64,000 nucleotides of DNA. Source: Xanthomonas sp. Leaf148 (lineage in GTDB: Bacteria; Pseudomonadota; Gammaproteobacteria; Xanthomonadales; Xanthomonadaceae). The notes beneath the pieces are model-generated. The model ran no database searches. It saw nothing but the letters and a program-made list of their open reading frames with translations, and had not been told where the DNA came from. Made by a program: the position numbers and the translations under genes. Shown here in pieces: positions 28,991 through 38,049 of the stretch (position 1 is the first letter of the stretch; each line of letters opens with the position of its first letter). The stretch is from NCBI RefSeq assembly GCF_001423585.1, contig NZ_LMOP01000008.1, positions 953-64,952 on the forward strand, read 5' to 3'.

Positions 28991-31900
28991 ATGTTGGGCG
29001 TAAAATCTAAAAGCCTTGCTGCATTAATTCTACTAATTTCAGCTGCGTCATCGCAGGCGCAAATGGTTTCCCCAGAATCAGAATTCGACAAGCGCGTACG
29101 TAGTTCTCAATCAGTTCAACCACTTGGCGATAAGCCGTTCGGTGAACTCATCGACCTTTATACGGGTGCAATCTCATTTAGGCAGGTAGACATAGTTCAA
29201 GAAGGACAAGGTCTTCCCATTGAGCTTTCCAGAACGTTAGAAATCAACGACCGCAGTTTTCTTACAACCGATTCACGTGCTTTTACAGACTGGCGCCTTG
29301 AAGTGCCGCGAATTGAAACAATAATTGCTGAAAGGTTCAACCTGAAATGCGTGAACATTTCGGGCGCGCCAACTATTGTTTTGAACAGTAGTGCATCGTC
29401 CAGTCCGATCTTCTATCCCCCAGAACAGTGGTGGGGAGGCTATCAGCTAGTTATACCTGGAAGCGGCCGCCAAGATTTATTAAAGCGTGATGCATCCAAC
29501 GGCTTCGCGCCGCAAGCCATGAATGTAGACGGCGGTGTAGTCGACTTTCCGATCCTAACAAAAAGTCAATGGATGATCGGTTGCCTGCAAAAAACGTCTA
29601 ATGGTTTGGGCGGGGGCGATGGATTCTTTGTGGTCTCTCCAGAGGGAACAAAATACTGGATGGATTGGGCTGTTACTAAGAGATACGACAACGTAGGTTT
29701 TGCTCAGCCAAATTTTGGTGGTGTTGCACGTAATGTGGCGATGCGACTTGTTTCCAGGATAGAAGATAGATTTGGAAATTCGCTTAATTATCAATACGAT
29801 GCTGCCGGAAATTTGACGAGAATAATCGCGAGTGACGGGCGAGTTCTCTCTATAAATTACGAGCCATGGTCCCAGCGGTGGGCATCTGGAACAACTGAAT
29901 CTGGTACCCGCATCACGTCGGCTGTGCTGCAGACTTCAGATAGCGCACCTAGAACGTGGTCGTATCAGTATGGCGTACTTGCAGATACACGTACACATCT
30001 AGTTGGGATGATACAGCCCGATGGCTCGTCATGGGCATTTGACCTCGGGGGATTTAGTCGAGCGGGGGAATATTCGGCTATTACTTATCCAACCGACAAT
30101 GGATGCTCTTTTGTCACCAAGCCAAGCGCTGCTACCGCCATAGGAACCATGCGCCACCCTTCAGGGCTAACAGGCGTCTTTACAGTGGGCTCGACAATCA
30201 GAGGCCGTTCTTACGTCCCTTATCTTTGTGATAATTCATTCAATCGTAGAACGCTAGTTCATCCCAATGTCTATGGCGCGCGGACACTTGCAAAGAAAGA
30301 ATTTTATGGGCCGGGAGTTGCGTCTCGGGTATGGTTCTATGAATACTCGCCTCCAAACAATAGCTGGAGCAAGGATTGCAATGCCGGTTGCGCTTCTACA
30401 ACCTGGACCAACGTTATAGATCCTATGGGGAGCGCAACGCGCTATACCTACAGTAACAGATTTGACGTGAGCGAAAGTCAACTTCTCAAATCCGAGCAAT
30501 TCTCAGGAGCTGTCGGTACGAGCCTGGTTAAAACTCAGCAGAATTCATATGCCTCCGCTACAAATGGACCTTGGCCGGCTCGTTACGGAGAAACTTTTGC
30601 AAATAACTTAAACTCGGATCAAATGACACGTGCCTCCCCACTCAGCTCAAGAGTGATAGGTCAAGACGGCACGGCATACACATATTCGGTGCGCAGCTAC
30701 GACGCTTTCGCAAGACCGACCGCAGTTGCGAGGTATACCCCGTGGCATGGCCGAACTGATGTCGCCACTTATTATGACAACACTCAGAAATGGATACTTG
30801 GCCAAGAAGCAAGCTCCACGAATAGCGACACCGGTCTAGTAGAGCGGCAAATTTCTTATAATGGTAATGCGCAGCCAATCTCCATCACGGAATTCGGAAA
30901 ACTGAAGCAAGCCATTGGATATAACGGTGATGGAACGATTGCTTATGTTACGGACGCTAATAACAATTCCATTACGCTCGGTTCTTGGAAGAGAGGAGTG
31001 CCACAATCCATTCGCTTCTCGGACGGAACCACAATTTCTGCAAGCGTCAATGACAATGGTTGGATAACGTCAGCGATTGATCAGAATGGTTACAAGAATA
31101 ATTATAGCTATGACGCGATGGGGCGACTGTCTACAATCGTATATCCTACAGGCGATAGCTCGGTATGGAACACAACTGTGCAATCTTTCGAGCAGGTAGG
31201 TGCTTCGGAATACGATATTGCGCCGGGGCATTGGCGCCAAACGGTAGTTACCGGAAATGCTCGAAAGATCACTTACTTCGATGCGATGCTGAAGCCGCTA
31301 CTTACGCGGGAGTACGATGCGGCAAATGAAACTGGGACGCAGCGGTTTCAGCGTTTTTCATATGACACCGTAGGTCAGTTGATATTCTCTTCTTACCCGG
31401 GAAGTAATAGCTCGCTGAGCACGGGCTATCGAAACGGTTACGATATTCTAGGAAGAATCACTTCATCATCCCAGGACTCTGAGCTTGGCCGACTAAATAC
31501 AATTACTAGCTATCTTGCTGGTAATCAGACCAGTGGTGCTAATCCGCGCGGACAGGTCACTGTTACAGGCTATCAGGTCTTTGATCAGCCGGCTTATGAT
31601 AAGCCTGTTTGGATACAGCATCCGGAAGGAACTTACACTGATATTGCGCGGGATCTATTTGGCAAACCAACATCAATCACCCGGCGTAACGCAAATTCAT
31701 CTCAGGTGCTGACGCGTAGTTACGCCTACAACGGCAGTCAAGAGCTGTGCCGCTCAGTGGAGCCTGAGACGGGCGCCACCTTAATGGGATACGACCCTGC
31801 CGGAAACATGAAATGGTCCGCTGCCGGACTTCCAGCGGATGTGGGTTGTGATCTGAATGGAACAAGCGCGACGATCGCGGCGCGTCGAGTAGATAGAGCC

Positions 31901-33187
31901 TATGATTCGCGCAATCGTTTAACCGCGCTGCTCTTCCCTGATGGAAACGGAAATCAGCGATGGACGTACTGGCCGGATGGTTTAGTCAAGCAGATAACTA
32001 CAATCAACGGCGGTGTAGCCAATTACAACAGCTACACCTACAACAAGCGTCGTTTTCTTATTGGCGAGAGTCAAGGGCAGGCGGATGGCGAAACCTGGGC
32101 GATCAGCTCGATCTACAATGCAAACGGTCACCTGGCGATGCAGCGTTATCCTACGGGCATGACGGTTGACTACGCTCCAAACGCGTTGGGCCAAGCCACA
32201 CAGTCCGGGAGCTACGCGACAGGTGCTAGCTATTATCCAAACGGAGCGCTTCGGCAGTTTACATATGGAAATGGCATTGTTCACAACATGGTGCAGAACG
32301 CACGACAGCTGCCCGACACTAGCGAAGATGCCTTTGGTGGCAATATCGTATTAAGTGATGGCTATGACTATGACGCAAACGGTAACGTTGCAGCGATTAC
32401 AGACGGGGCGACTGCTCGCAATCAGCGCGGCAACCGAACGATGACATATGACGGGCTGGATCGTTTAAGGTCCACCGTATCTCCAATGTTCGGCACAGCC
32501 GAGTATCGCTACGACGCATTGGATAATCTGACCTACGTTAAAGCACCTGCACGCGAGCATTTCTATTGCTACGATCCGTATTGGCATCTCACCAATATCA
32601 AGATTAACGAGTGCTCTGGAAGCACTGTTGTCGGTCTTGCGTACGATTTACAGGGCAATCTCATCAATAAGAATGGGCAGGCGTACGTCTTCGATTTCGG
32701 GAATCGCCTGCGTGCTGCAACAAATAAGGAAAGCTATCGCTACGACGGCAACGGTAGGCGTACCCAGGCAACACAATCAAGCGGCAGCGTAGGGTCGATG
32801 TATGATCAATCTGGGGTTTTGCGCTTTCAGAAAAATCAACGCCGTTCCAAAATGACAGAGTATGTTTTGCTGGGCGGCAGCAACGTGGCGGAAGTCGAAT
32901 GGTCATTTGGACAAGTGCCAGCGATGAAGGACATCCTAACCTGGACCGCAAGCCCAGGAAGCGTGCGCTATGTGGTTGAGGAAAGTATCGACGGGCTGAC
33001 GTGGACTTCTGTTTACGAGGGCGATCAAACCACGTGGACCTCGTTGTCCCGTCCCTCCGGAACATATTCGTATCGTGTGCTCGCCTGTACGCAGGGTGGG
33101 GCATGCACTGAGTTGTCTGGAGTGTCACATGTCAAGCGCTCCGCGGCAGATATCGTTCCGCTGCTCTATCAACTTCTGCTGAACTGA
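28991..33187 (+). CDS. secreted YD-repeat (RHS/WapA-like) protein without RHS core
   Basis: A 1398-residue protein with a signal peptide (about 1-24, ending SSQAQ). From about residue 270 it has many YD repeats, for example YDAAGNLTRI, YDAMGRLSTIVYP, YDILGRITSS, YDANGNVAAITDG and YDALDNLTYV, which form the RHS cocoon shell. It lacks the hyperconserved RHS core (the RYYDP..GRF..DP block). Instead the last 110 residues look like a fibronectin type III domain (SVRYVVEESIDGLTWTSVYE). The core occurs in the separate gene at 34016. The ATG has a strong AAGGGGAG site. AT-rich codon use marks it as foreign relative to tamB. Confidence 0.85.
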   Translation: MLGVKSKSLAALILLISAASSQAQMVSPESEFDKRVRSSQSVQPLGDKPFGELIDLYTGAISFRQVDIVQEGQGLPIELSRTLEINDRSFLTTDSRAFTDWRLEVPRIETIIAERFNLKCVNISGAPTIVLNSSASSSPIFYPPEQWWGGYQLVIPGSGRQDLLKRDASNGFAPQAMNVDGGVVDFPILTKSQWMIGCLQKTSNGLGGGDGFFVVSPEGTKYWMDWAVTKRYDNVGFAQPNFGGVARNVAMRLVSRIEDRFGNSLNYQYDAAGNLTRIIASDGRVLSINYEPWSQRWASGTTESGTRITSAVLQTSDSAPRTWSYQYGVLADTRTHLVGMIQPDGSSWAFDLGGFSRAGEYSAITYPTDNGCSFVTKPSAATAIGTMRHPSGLTGVFTVGSTIRGRSYVPYLCDNSFNRRTLVHPNVYGARTLAKKEFYGPGVASRVWFYEYSPPNNSWSKDCNAGCASTTWTNVIDPMGSATRYTYSNRFDVSESQLLKSEQFSGAVGTSLVKTQQNSYASATNGPWPARYGETFANNLNSDQMTRASPLSSRVIGQDGTAYTYSVRSYDAFARPTAVARYTPWHGRTDVATYYDNTQKWILGQEASSTNSDTGLVERQISYNGNAQPISITEFGKLKQAIGYNGDGTIAYVTDANNNSITLGSWKRGVPQSIRFSDGTTISASVNDNGWITSAIDQNGYKNNYSYDAMGRLSTIVYPTGDSSVWNTTVQSFEQVGASEYDIAPGHWRQTVVTGNARKITYFDAMLKPLLTREYDAANETGTQRFQRFSYDTVGQLIFSSYPGSNSSLSTGYRNGYDILGRITSSSQDSELGRLNTITSYLAGNQTSGANPRGQVTVTGYQVFDQPAYDKPVWIQHPEGTYTDIARDLFGKPTSITRRNANSSQVLTRSYAYNGSQELCRSVEPETGATLMGYDPAGNMKWSAAGLPADVGCDLNGTSATIAARRVDRAYDSRNRLTALLFPDGNGNQRWTYWPDGLVKQITTINGGVANYNSYTYNKRRFLIGESQGQADGETWAISSIYNANGHLAMQRYPTGMTVDYAPNALGQATQSGSYATGASYYPNGALRQFTYGNGIVHNMVQNARQLPDTSEDAFGGNIVLSDGYDYDANGNVAAITDGATARNQRGNRTMTYDGLDRLRSTVSPMFGTAEYRYDALDNLTYVKAPAREHFYCYDPYWHLTNIKINECSGSTVVGLAYDLQGNLINKNGQAYVFDFGNRLRAATNKESYRYDGNGRRTQATQSSGSVGSMYDQSGVLRFQKNQRRSKMTEYVLLGGSNVAEVEWSFGQVPAMKDILTWTASPGSVRYVVEESIDGLTWTSVYEGDQTTWTSLSRPSGTYSYRVLACTQGGACTELSGVSHVKRSAADIVPLLYQLLLN

Positions 33188-33228
33188 CTAGAACAAATTT
33201 TTGATTCGAAAGAGCTAAAACTCCAATA

Positions 33229-33600
33229 ATGGTATCTCAGATGCTAAATCCACGATTCAACCTTAGGAATTTTCTTCTGGTGTTCTGCACTCTGCCGTCA
33301 TTTCTATGTAGTGAAGCGTTTGCAGCTCCATATGTAGTCATGGGGAACATAGTTACCCGTCTCAATACAGGTTGGGGTGCTGAGGGTTTGTATGTCGAAA
33401 CAGCTGGAACGTCGCAGAACGGGGCAGCATGCGGCACGGGCAATGTCTTTTTCATAGAGCAAGGGGGCTTGATGAACAAGGAGATGACATCATTGTTAAT
33501 GATGGCGATGCAGAACGACTTCCCAGTCGATCTTTATGTAGACGGATGTCTAAATAGTGCGATGAGACTGAAAGCTGTCTATATCAATAAAAGGCGATGA
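33229..33600 (+). CDS. small secreted protein, group I paralogue
   Basis: A 123-residue protein with a signal peptide ending near SEAFA (residues 1-32). The mature part reads GNIVTRLNTGWGAEGLYVET, then a Cys in GAACGTGN, a helix EMTSLLMMAMQND, and VDLYVDGCLNS..LKAVYI. It is the full-length version of the truncated gene at 28070 and resembles the minus-strand gene at 37365-37691. It follows the YD-repeat gene by 41 bases and precedes the next small gene by one base, so the set is probably one transcript. The function is unknown. A second ATG at 33241 is possible. Confidence 0.75.
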   Translation: MVSQMLNPRFNLRNFLLVFCTLPSFLCSEAFAAPYVVMGNIVTRLNTGWGAEGLYVETAGTSQNGAACGTGNVFFIEQGGLMNKEMTSLLMMAMQNDFPVDLYVDGCLNSAMRLKAVYINKRR

Positions 33601-33601
33601 T

Positions 33602-33907
33602 GTGGGTTCTTATTCATTCGGTTTGCTTCTCTTACTCGTTACAGCGGTGCCTGTTAATGCATCTGCAAGTGAGTGGGTGCGTGATGTCGAAGTCACCCAG
33701 CTTGGTACTTATCAGGCGGTCAGTACACATCTTGTGTGGTTCGGAACTCTTTCGCAAGAATGCAAGAATTCTCCGGCGATGTATTTCGATGAAGCCAAGC
33801 CGGGAGGTAGATCGCTGATGGCAGTATTAATGTCTGCGCTGGTAAACAAACGAAAGGTGGATTATCAGGCGGCTGGTTGTGAAATCGTTGAGGTCTACCT
33901 TAAGTAA
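33602..33907 (+). CDS. small secreted protein, group II paralogue
   Basis: A 101-residue protein starting at GTG 33602, one base after the previous stop. It has a signal peptide (about 1-22), then EWVRDVEVTQLGTYQAVSTH, a Cys in SQECKNSP, a helix GGRSLMAVLMSALVNKRKV and the closing AAGCEIVEVYL. Cys-helix-Cys spacing matches the genes at 28498 and 35786. An overlapping ATG frame at 33597 gives no sensible product. Probably periplasmic or secreted; the function is unknown. Confidence 0.7.
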   Translation: MGSYSFGLLLLLVTAVPVNASASEWVRDVEVTQLGTYQAVSTHLVWFGTLSQECKNSPAMYFDEAKPGGRSLMAVLMSALVNKRKVDYQAAGCEIVEVYLK

Positions 33908-34015
33908 TGCATAAGTGGTCAATAAGCAAATTTTCTTGCTCTGAATTTATCCGTACCTAGGGGTGTCTTAGGTGGAGAAATAATTTTTGGCACAAATTTA
34001 GATTGGGGTAGGGAA

Positions 34016-34930
34016 ATGGATAAATATTTGAGGATTAATGGTGTTGATTTGCGCATTTTATTGATGTTCATTCTCTGCGTTATGCTTTGCCCAGGCGCTT
34101 CGGCTCAAGTGGTCCGTTATGTACACACGGATGGGCTTGGTTCCGTTTCCGTAGTGACAGATGCGAACCGTAATATTCTCGATCGGCGCGAATATGAGCC
34201 TTATGGCTCAACTCTGAGTTCATCTGTAGACGGTATTGGCTATACAGGACATGTGATGGATGCTGCTACCGGGCTTACATATATGCAGCAACGCTACTAT
34301 GATCCCCAAATAGGTCGTTTTATTACTTCTGATCCTGTAGCTACAAAAACGAATAGCGGATTTAATTTCAATAGGTACTGGTACGCCAACAACAACCCGT
34401 ATAAGTTTATAGATCCGGATGGGCGCGCCGCGTGTCCCGGTACTAGTAAGCTGGTTTGCATACAAGCAGATACTTTCAAGTCAGAGAGCTCGAGCGGTAA
34501 GACTGTGGAGGCATCCACTGAAGTCGCAGGAGTCATGGTGGCAGAAAAAGGCGTGGTAGCTGTGACCTCTGGTTCTCAGGAAAAGATGGGTTTCGTTGTA
34601 AAGGTCGATGGTGCTCTGAAGGTTCAAGTTGCTGGCGATGCAAAAACCAACAGCGATGCTAAGACCGATTCTGCTTCTGCCGTAAAGCCAGAAGGCGCAT
34701 TAGCGGTCGTTCATGGGCATATTGATGGGCGTAGTGACGGTGTAATAAGTCCTGCCGATGCAAGCCCATTAAAATCTAATTTGCCGAACGGTGTTGTAAG
34801 TACAGGCCGAGTTGGAGTTACGGAACTGATTCAAGGAAGGCTACAATTCAGGATGCTTGAAGGAAAGATGACCCAGCATGAAGCTAAAGCGCAGCAGAGG
34901 AATCTTGACCGACAGCAGGGACAGTTTTGA
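34016..34930 (+). CDS. secreted RHS core with variable C-terminal (toxin-like) domain
   Basis: A 304-residue protein with a signal peptide (about 1-31). Next comes a minimal RHS core: VRYVHTDGLGSVSVVTDANR, then QRYYDPQIGRFITSDPV and NPYKFIDPDGR at residue about 138, where RHS toxins are normally cut. The remaining 165 residues are the variable tip. It holds H233-x-H235 and S245-x-x-D248, which resembles the metal site of JAMM/DUF4329-type peptidase domains, though the spacing (nine residues) is not the standard seven. It lacks the YD shell, which is on the upstream gene. Possibly one RHS system split in two, or an orphan tip. Confidence 0.75.
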   Translation: MDKYLRINGVDLRILLMFILCVMLCPGASAQVVRYVHTDGLGSVSVVTDANRNILDRREYEPYGSTLSSSVDGIGYTGHVMDAATGLTYMQQRYYDPQIGRFITSDPVATKTNSGFNFNRYWYANNNPYKFIDPDGRAACPGTSKLVCIQADTFKSESSSGKTVEASTEVAGVMVAEKGVVAVTSGSQEKMGFVVKVDGALKVQVAGDAKTNSDAKTDSASAVKPEGALAVVHGHIDGRSDGVISPADASPLKSNLPNGVVSTGRVGVTELIQGRLQFRMLEGKMTQHEAKAQQRNLDRQQGQF

Positions 34931-34932
34931 GT

Positions 34933-35358
34933 ATGAATGTGAAAATATTGGTGCGTTTTGCACCCTCGCTTTTTATTGGCGCTCTTGCATGTTGTGCGAT
35001 TTCGCCTACGAAGAATTTCCGCACAATTGACCCACAACTGGCAGAGATTTTTAGTAATCCAGAAATTTTTAACGATAAAGAAGTGACTTTTAAAGCTTGG
35101 GTCAGCTTGCGGAATGAAGATAAGAATTTATGGGCTACCCGAAAAGATAATGAAAAATGGAATATTAAAAAATGCATATCATTAATTGGATACGACGATC
35201 TTTCCGCAAGAAAAGATATCTCTGATGGCGCTTACGTGCAAGTCACAGGAACGATAGTAGAGGACGGGTCCAAGGCAGGAAATATCATACGCCTTACAGC
35301 TTGTCGCAATTTATCAATAAGGGTTGATCGAAACTCATTTATGGTATTGCATAAGTAG
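34933..35358 (+). CDS. putative partner/immunity protein of the RHS tip
   Basis: A 141-residue protein whose ATG lies two bases after the RHS-tip stop (a TTG at 34927 overlapping that stop is also possible). It has an N-terminal hydrophobic signal ending in LACC, so export and perhaps lipid attachment are possible, though the lipobox is not canonical. The mature part looks like an OB-type beta protein: VTFKAWVSLRNEDKNLW, DGAYVQVTGTIVEDG, NIIRLTACRNLSI. Immediate position behind a variable RHS tip is where immunity genes normally stand. No sequence-based proof of immunity. Confidence 0.6.
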   Translation: MNVKILVRFAPSLFIGALACCAISPTKNFRTIDPQLAEIFSNPEIFNDKEVTFKAWVSLRNEDKNLWATRKDNEKWNIKKCISLIGYDDLSARKDISDGAYVQVTGTIVEDGSKAGNIIRLTACRNLSIRVDRNSFMVLHK

Positions 35359-35518
35359 TTTAAGGAATATCATTGTAGAATGTCCGGCTGTAATGGCAAG
35401 GGGCGCAAGATCTTTGATTTCCTCCCTGTAACTTGGACCAGCCAAAACTAGAAAATTTGGCCACACTCAGGCCCGATGAGGCCCATCGCAAGAAAACAGG
35501 GTCATGTTGACTTCTTAG

Positions 35519-35752
35519 ATGAGTCCGACCCCGCCTTTCAACATACGATTTGGGACGATCAAATCCCCCTATGTGCAGATTATCGCTGCAACGCGCCAGT
35601 ACCAGGGTAATGGGCTTGCAGAAGCTGCTTTGCGCCCTCTCAGGTCCGAACCTGTGCGACAAGATGGATTTAACTATACTCCAGATACTCTATCGTTCGA
35701 TGCATTTGCGAGACCAACCATTGTTAGAAAAAAGAGTTCGGTCGCCCCATGA
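35519..35752 (+). pseudogene. remnant of a second YD-repeat gene
   Basis: An open frame here encodes RSEPVRQDGFNYTPDTLSFD followed by AFARPTIV. It aligns with SRVIGQDGTAYTYSVRSYDA followed by FARPTAV of the intact YD protein (DNA about 30650-30725). There is no signal peptide, start region or remaining repeats. The rest of the gap 35359-35785 shows no gene. This looks like debris of a paralogous RHS gene lost by recombination. Confidence 0.55.
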
Positions 35753-35785
35753 GTCAATTATCAAGCATCTGGAGAATAGCTGTCC

Positions 35786-36112
35786 ATGCGTTTAAAAATG
35801 TTTGGGTCATGCTTGGTTTTATTAGTGTCGTCATTTTCAGCTTGGGCAGGAAATGGCTCTGGAAAAGTTACGCAGTTGATGCCTCATGCTAATGATGTGG
35901 TTTTCTTTTCTTTAAGTGGAGAGCATACGAATCTTCCAAAATGTTCATCAACTGCTTGGTCAATATCGCTATCCACGCACACGGGAAGAGCAATGTATGC
36001 CTTGTTACTAAGTGCGCATACACAAGGGCTTATGATTCATGTGCAGGGAACGGGAGATTGCTCAGCATGGCCGGACCGCGAGACGGCGCGCTATATCTTG
36101 AGTGAGCTCTAG
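35786..36112 (+). CDS. small secreted protein, group II paralogue
   Basis: A 108-residue protein with a signal peptide (about 1-21, ending SAWA) and a good GGAG site 12 bases upstream. The mature part has GSGKVTQLMPHANDVVFFSL, a Cys in LPKCSST, a helix GRAMYALLLSAHTQGLMIHV and a closing GTGDCSAWPDRETARYI. It is the clearest group II member. Proteins of this outline occur widely as unnamed secreted proteins. It sits 14 bases before the left end of a decayed IS element. Confidence 0.75.
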   Translation: MRLKMFGSCLVLLVSSFSAWAGNGSGKVTQLMPHANDVVFFSLSGEHTNLPKCSSTAWSISLSTHTGRAMYALLLSAHTQGLMIHVQGTGDCSAWPDRETARYILSEL

Positions 36113-36126
36113 GAGCGTCTGAACAA

Positions 36127-37322
36127 TGTCAGCTCCCGGTGAAATCGATCCAGCCATAGCTAGAGGTCTCCGGGCAGACTAGCCCCAAGGAGACCAGACA
36201 TGCGCAAAAGCAAGTTCGCCGAAAGCCAGATTGTCTCCACGCTAAGCATGTCGAGTGCGGCCGCCAGGTCAAGGATGCGTCCCGTGAGCTTGGCATTTGC
36301 TATGCGACCTACTACGTCTTGAAGTCCAAGTACGGTGGCATGGAAGCTACTGACGTACAGCGCCTTTGCGACCTGTAGACCAAGCATCGCAAGCTCAAAT
36401 GGATGTATGCGGAGCTGAAGATAGAGAAACATGCACTGAGGGAAGTCATCACAAAAAGTTATAGACCCGGCGCACAACCGTCCGCTTCTTGCCTGGCTCG
36501 TCGAGCAACATGGCTGGAGAGAGCGAGGGGCTTGTTCAGTCGTTGGCGTGGCTCGCTCGACAGCACGCTATCGGTGTCTTCCCGATCGCGACTAGGAAGT
36601 CATTGCGCTGTTGTCCGAATTGGCCGAGCGCTTTCCCGAGCGTGGATTCGGAAAGCTCTTTCAGATCATCCGTCGTCGCGGATATGTGTGGAATCACAAA
36701 AGGGTCTGGCGCGTGTATTGCCTGATGAAGCTCAATCGGCGTCGTCGCAGCAGGCGCCGGGTCCCCACGCGCTATTCATAACCGTTGGCATGCGGAGAAC
36801 GGCCCAATGCCGGATGGTCGATCGGCTTCATGTCCGATGCGTTGTGGGATGGTCGACGCTTCCGCACGTTCAATGTCATCGACGATTTCAGTCGGGAAGC
36901 CTTGGCGATCGAAGTGGACTTGAATCTTCCGGCCGCCCGCGTCATCCGCACGTTGGAACGTATCGCGGCCTGACGCGGTTATCCGAACAGGCTTCGTTTG
37001 GACAACGGACCGGAATTTGTCCCGTTGGCCATGGCCGAGTGGGCTGAGCGCAGGGGTACCGCCTTGGACTTCATCGAGCCGGGGCGTCCAATGCAAAACG
37101 GTTTCATCGAACGCTTCAATGGCAGCTACCGGCGCGGCGTGCTGGACATGCATCTCTTCCGCACGCTGAGCGAGGTTCGCGAACAGACAGAACACTGGCT
37201 GGCCGACTAAACCAACAGATACCGCGCGACAGCTTGGGCGGGCTAACGTCCGCCGAGGTCTGCGATTAAAATCAACCGCAGACCTCTAATTTTAGCTGGA
37301 ACTGAATTGCCGGGAGTCCACA
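36127..37322 (+). mobile_element. decayed IS3-family element (IS407-group-like)
   Basis: About 1.2 kb. Imperfect terminal inverted repeats can be aligned: the left end TGTCAGCTCCCGG with TAGAGGTCT at 36161, and the right end (reverse complement) TGTGGACTCCCGG with TAGAGGTCT. orfA begins at 36200 (MRKSKFAESQIVSTL) but is broken by frameshifts and a stop (CDL*TKHRKLKWMYAELK). orfB is broken several times; it still shows the DDE core ([39 protein letters not shown]) and ends with DSLGGLTSAE at 37269. No intact transposase remains. Confidence 0.8.
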
Positions 37323-37364
37323 GCGCCAAGGCAGGTCGAAGTGATTTTTCTCGATCAATCCTGA

Positions 37365-37691
37365 TCAATCGAAAATAGTGACGGCCTTTAACTGCATGGA
37401 ATTTCCGTTGCAGCCATCGATATAGAATTGCACGTTGTTCTTGTTCTGAACCGACATAAGCAGCATGGAAAGAATCTCCTTATACATTGGAGCTGTTTGC
37501 AAGATGATGAAGCGATTTCCACCGCCGCAATCGGCTCCCGCCGGGAGAACGCCCTCTGTTCCAACGTATAGAGCTTCACCTCCCCAGCCGGTGGAAAGAT
37601 ACTTTACCTTGTGACCGCTAAAAGAATAACTGGCTGCGCTGGCATGAAGGCTCATTAGGAGAAGAGTAACTGCTAAAATCGTGCGGACCAT
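37365..37691 (-). CDS. small secreted protein, group I paralogue
   Basis: A 108-residue protein on the minus strand with a signal peptide (1-19, ending ASA) and a GAGGA site upstream of ATG 37691. The mature part has GHKVKYLSTGWGGEALYVGT, a Cys in GADCGGGN, RFIILQTAPMYKEILSMLLM, and VQFYIDGCNGNSMQLKAVTI. It is the closest relative of the gene at 33229-33600. Its opposite orientation beyond the IS element suggests local inversion or independent acquisition. The function is unknown. Confidence 0.75.
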   Translation of the reverse strand: MVRTILAVTLLLMSLHASAASYSFSGHKVKYLSTGWGGEALYVGTEGVLPAGADCGGGNRFIILQTAPMYKEILSMLLMSVQNKNNVQFYIDGCNGNSMQLKAVTIFD

Positions 37692-37774
37692 AAATCCTCG
37701 TCAATTCAAAAGTGGTTTAATCCGATAATATAATATATTTGAAAGCTGGATTGGAAACTAAAAAGAAGGATCGT

Positions 37775-37812
37775 ATGCAAATCACAGAAGCTCAGCATGC
37801 GCGGCTATTGCT
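37775..37812 (+). mobile_element. possible IS5-family transposase 5' remnant
   Basis: An ATG at 37775 begins MQITEAQHARL, like the start of IS5-family transposases common in xanthomonads, but the match stops within a dozen codons. The rest of the gap 37692-38049 shows no gene. Weak evidence because the match is short. Confidence 0.3.
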
Positions 37813-38049
37813 GACTCGAAATGAGGTGTTTAAACATGTCTATTCTTCTAACTTGCTCTGTCAGCCCCCCGTGCTGCCATAGCGCGCTATGTTGGCACGG
37901 CGTGAAGGCCAAATCCAGCTTCGCTTGGCTCTGCGAGCGAGCAGTCCTTACACATTCTTTATGCTTGGAGGACGTTGCGTCGATAGCTCCTTTATGTCGA
38001 CCAGATCTACCTTGGCACTCCCGCACAGTGGTGCGTTGAGCCAAACACG

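Noticed and set aside
36160-36477. 105-residue minus-strand frame inside the IS remnant
   Set aside because: Antisense of the decayed transposase orfA.
37255-37286. Terminator with 10-base arms GAGGTCTGCG/CGCAGACCTC
   Set aside because: The left arm is the end of the decayed transposase orfB and the right arm is at the IS end; no T-run fits a minus-strand terminator for the small gene.
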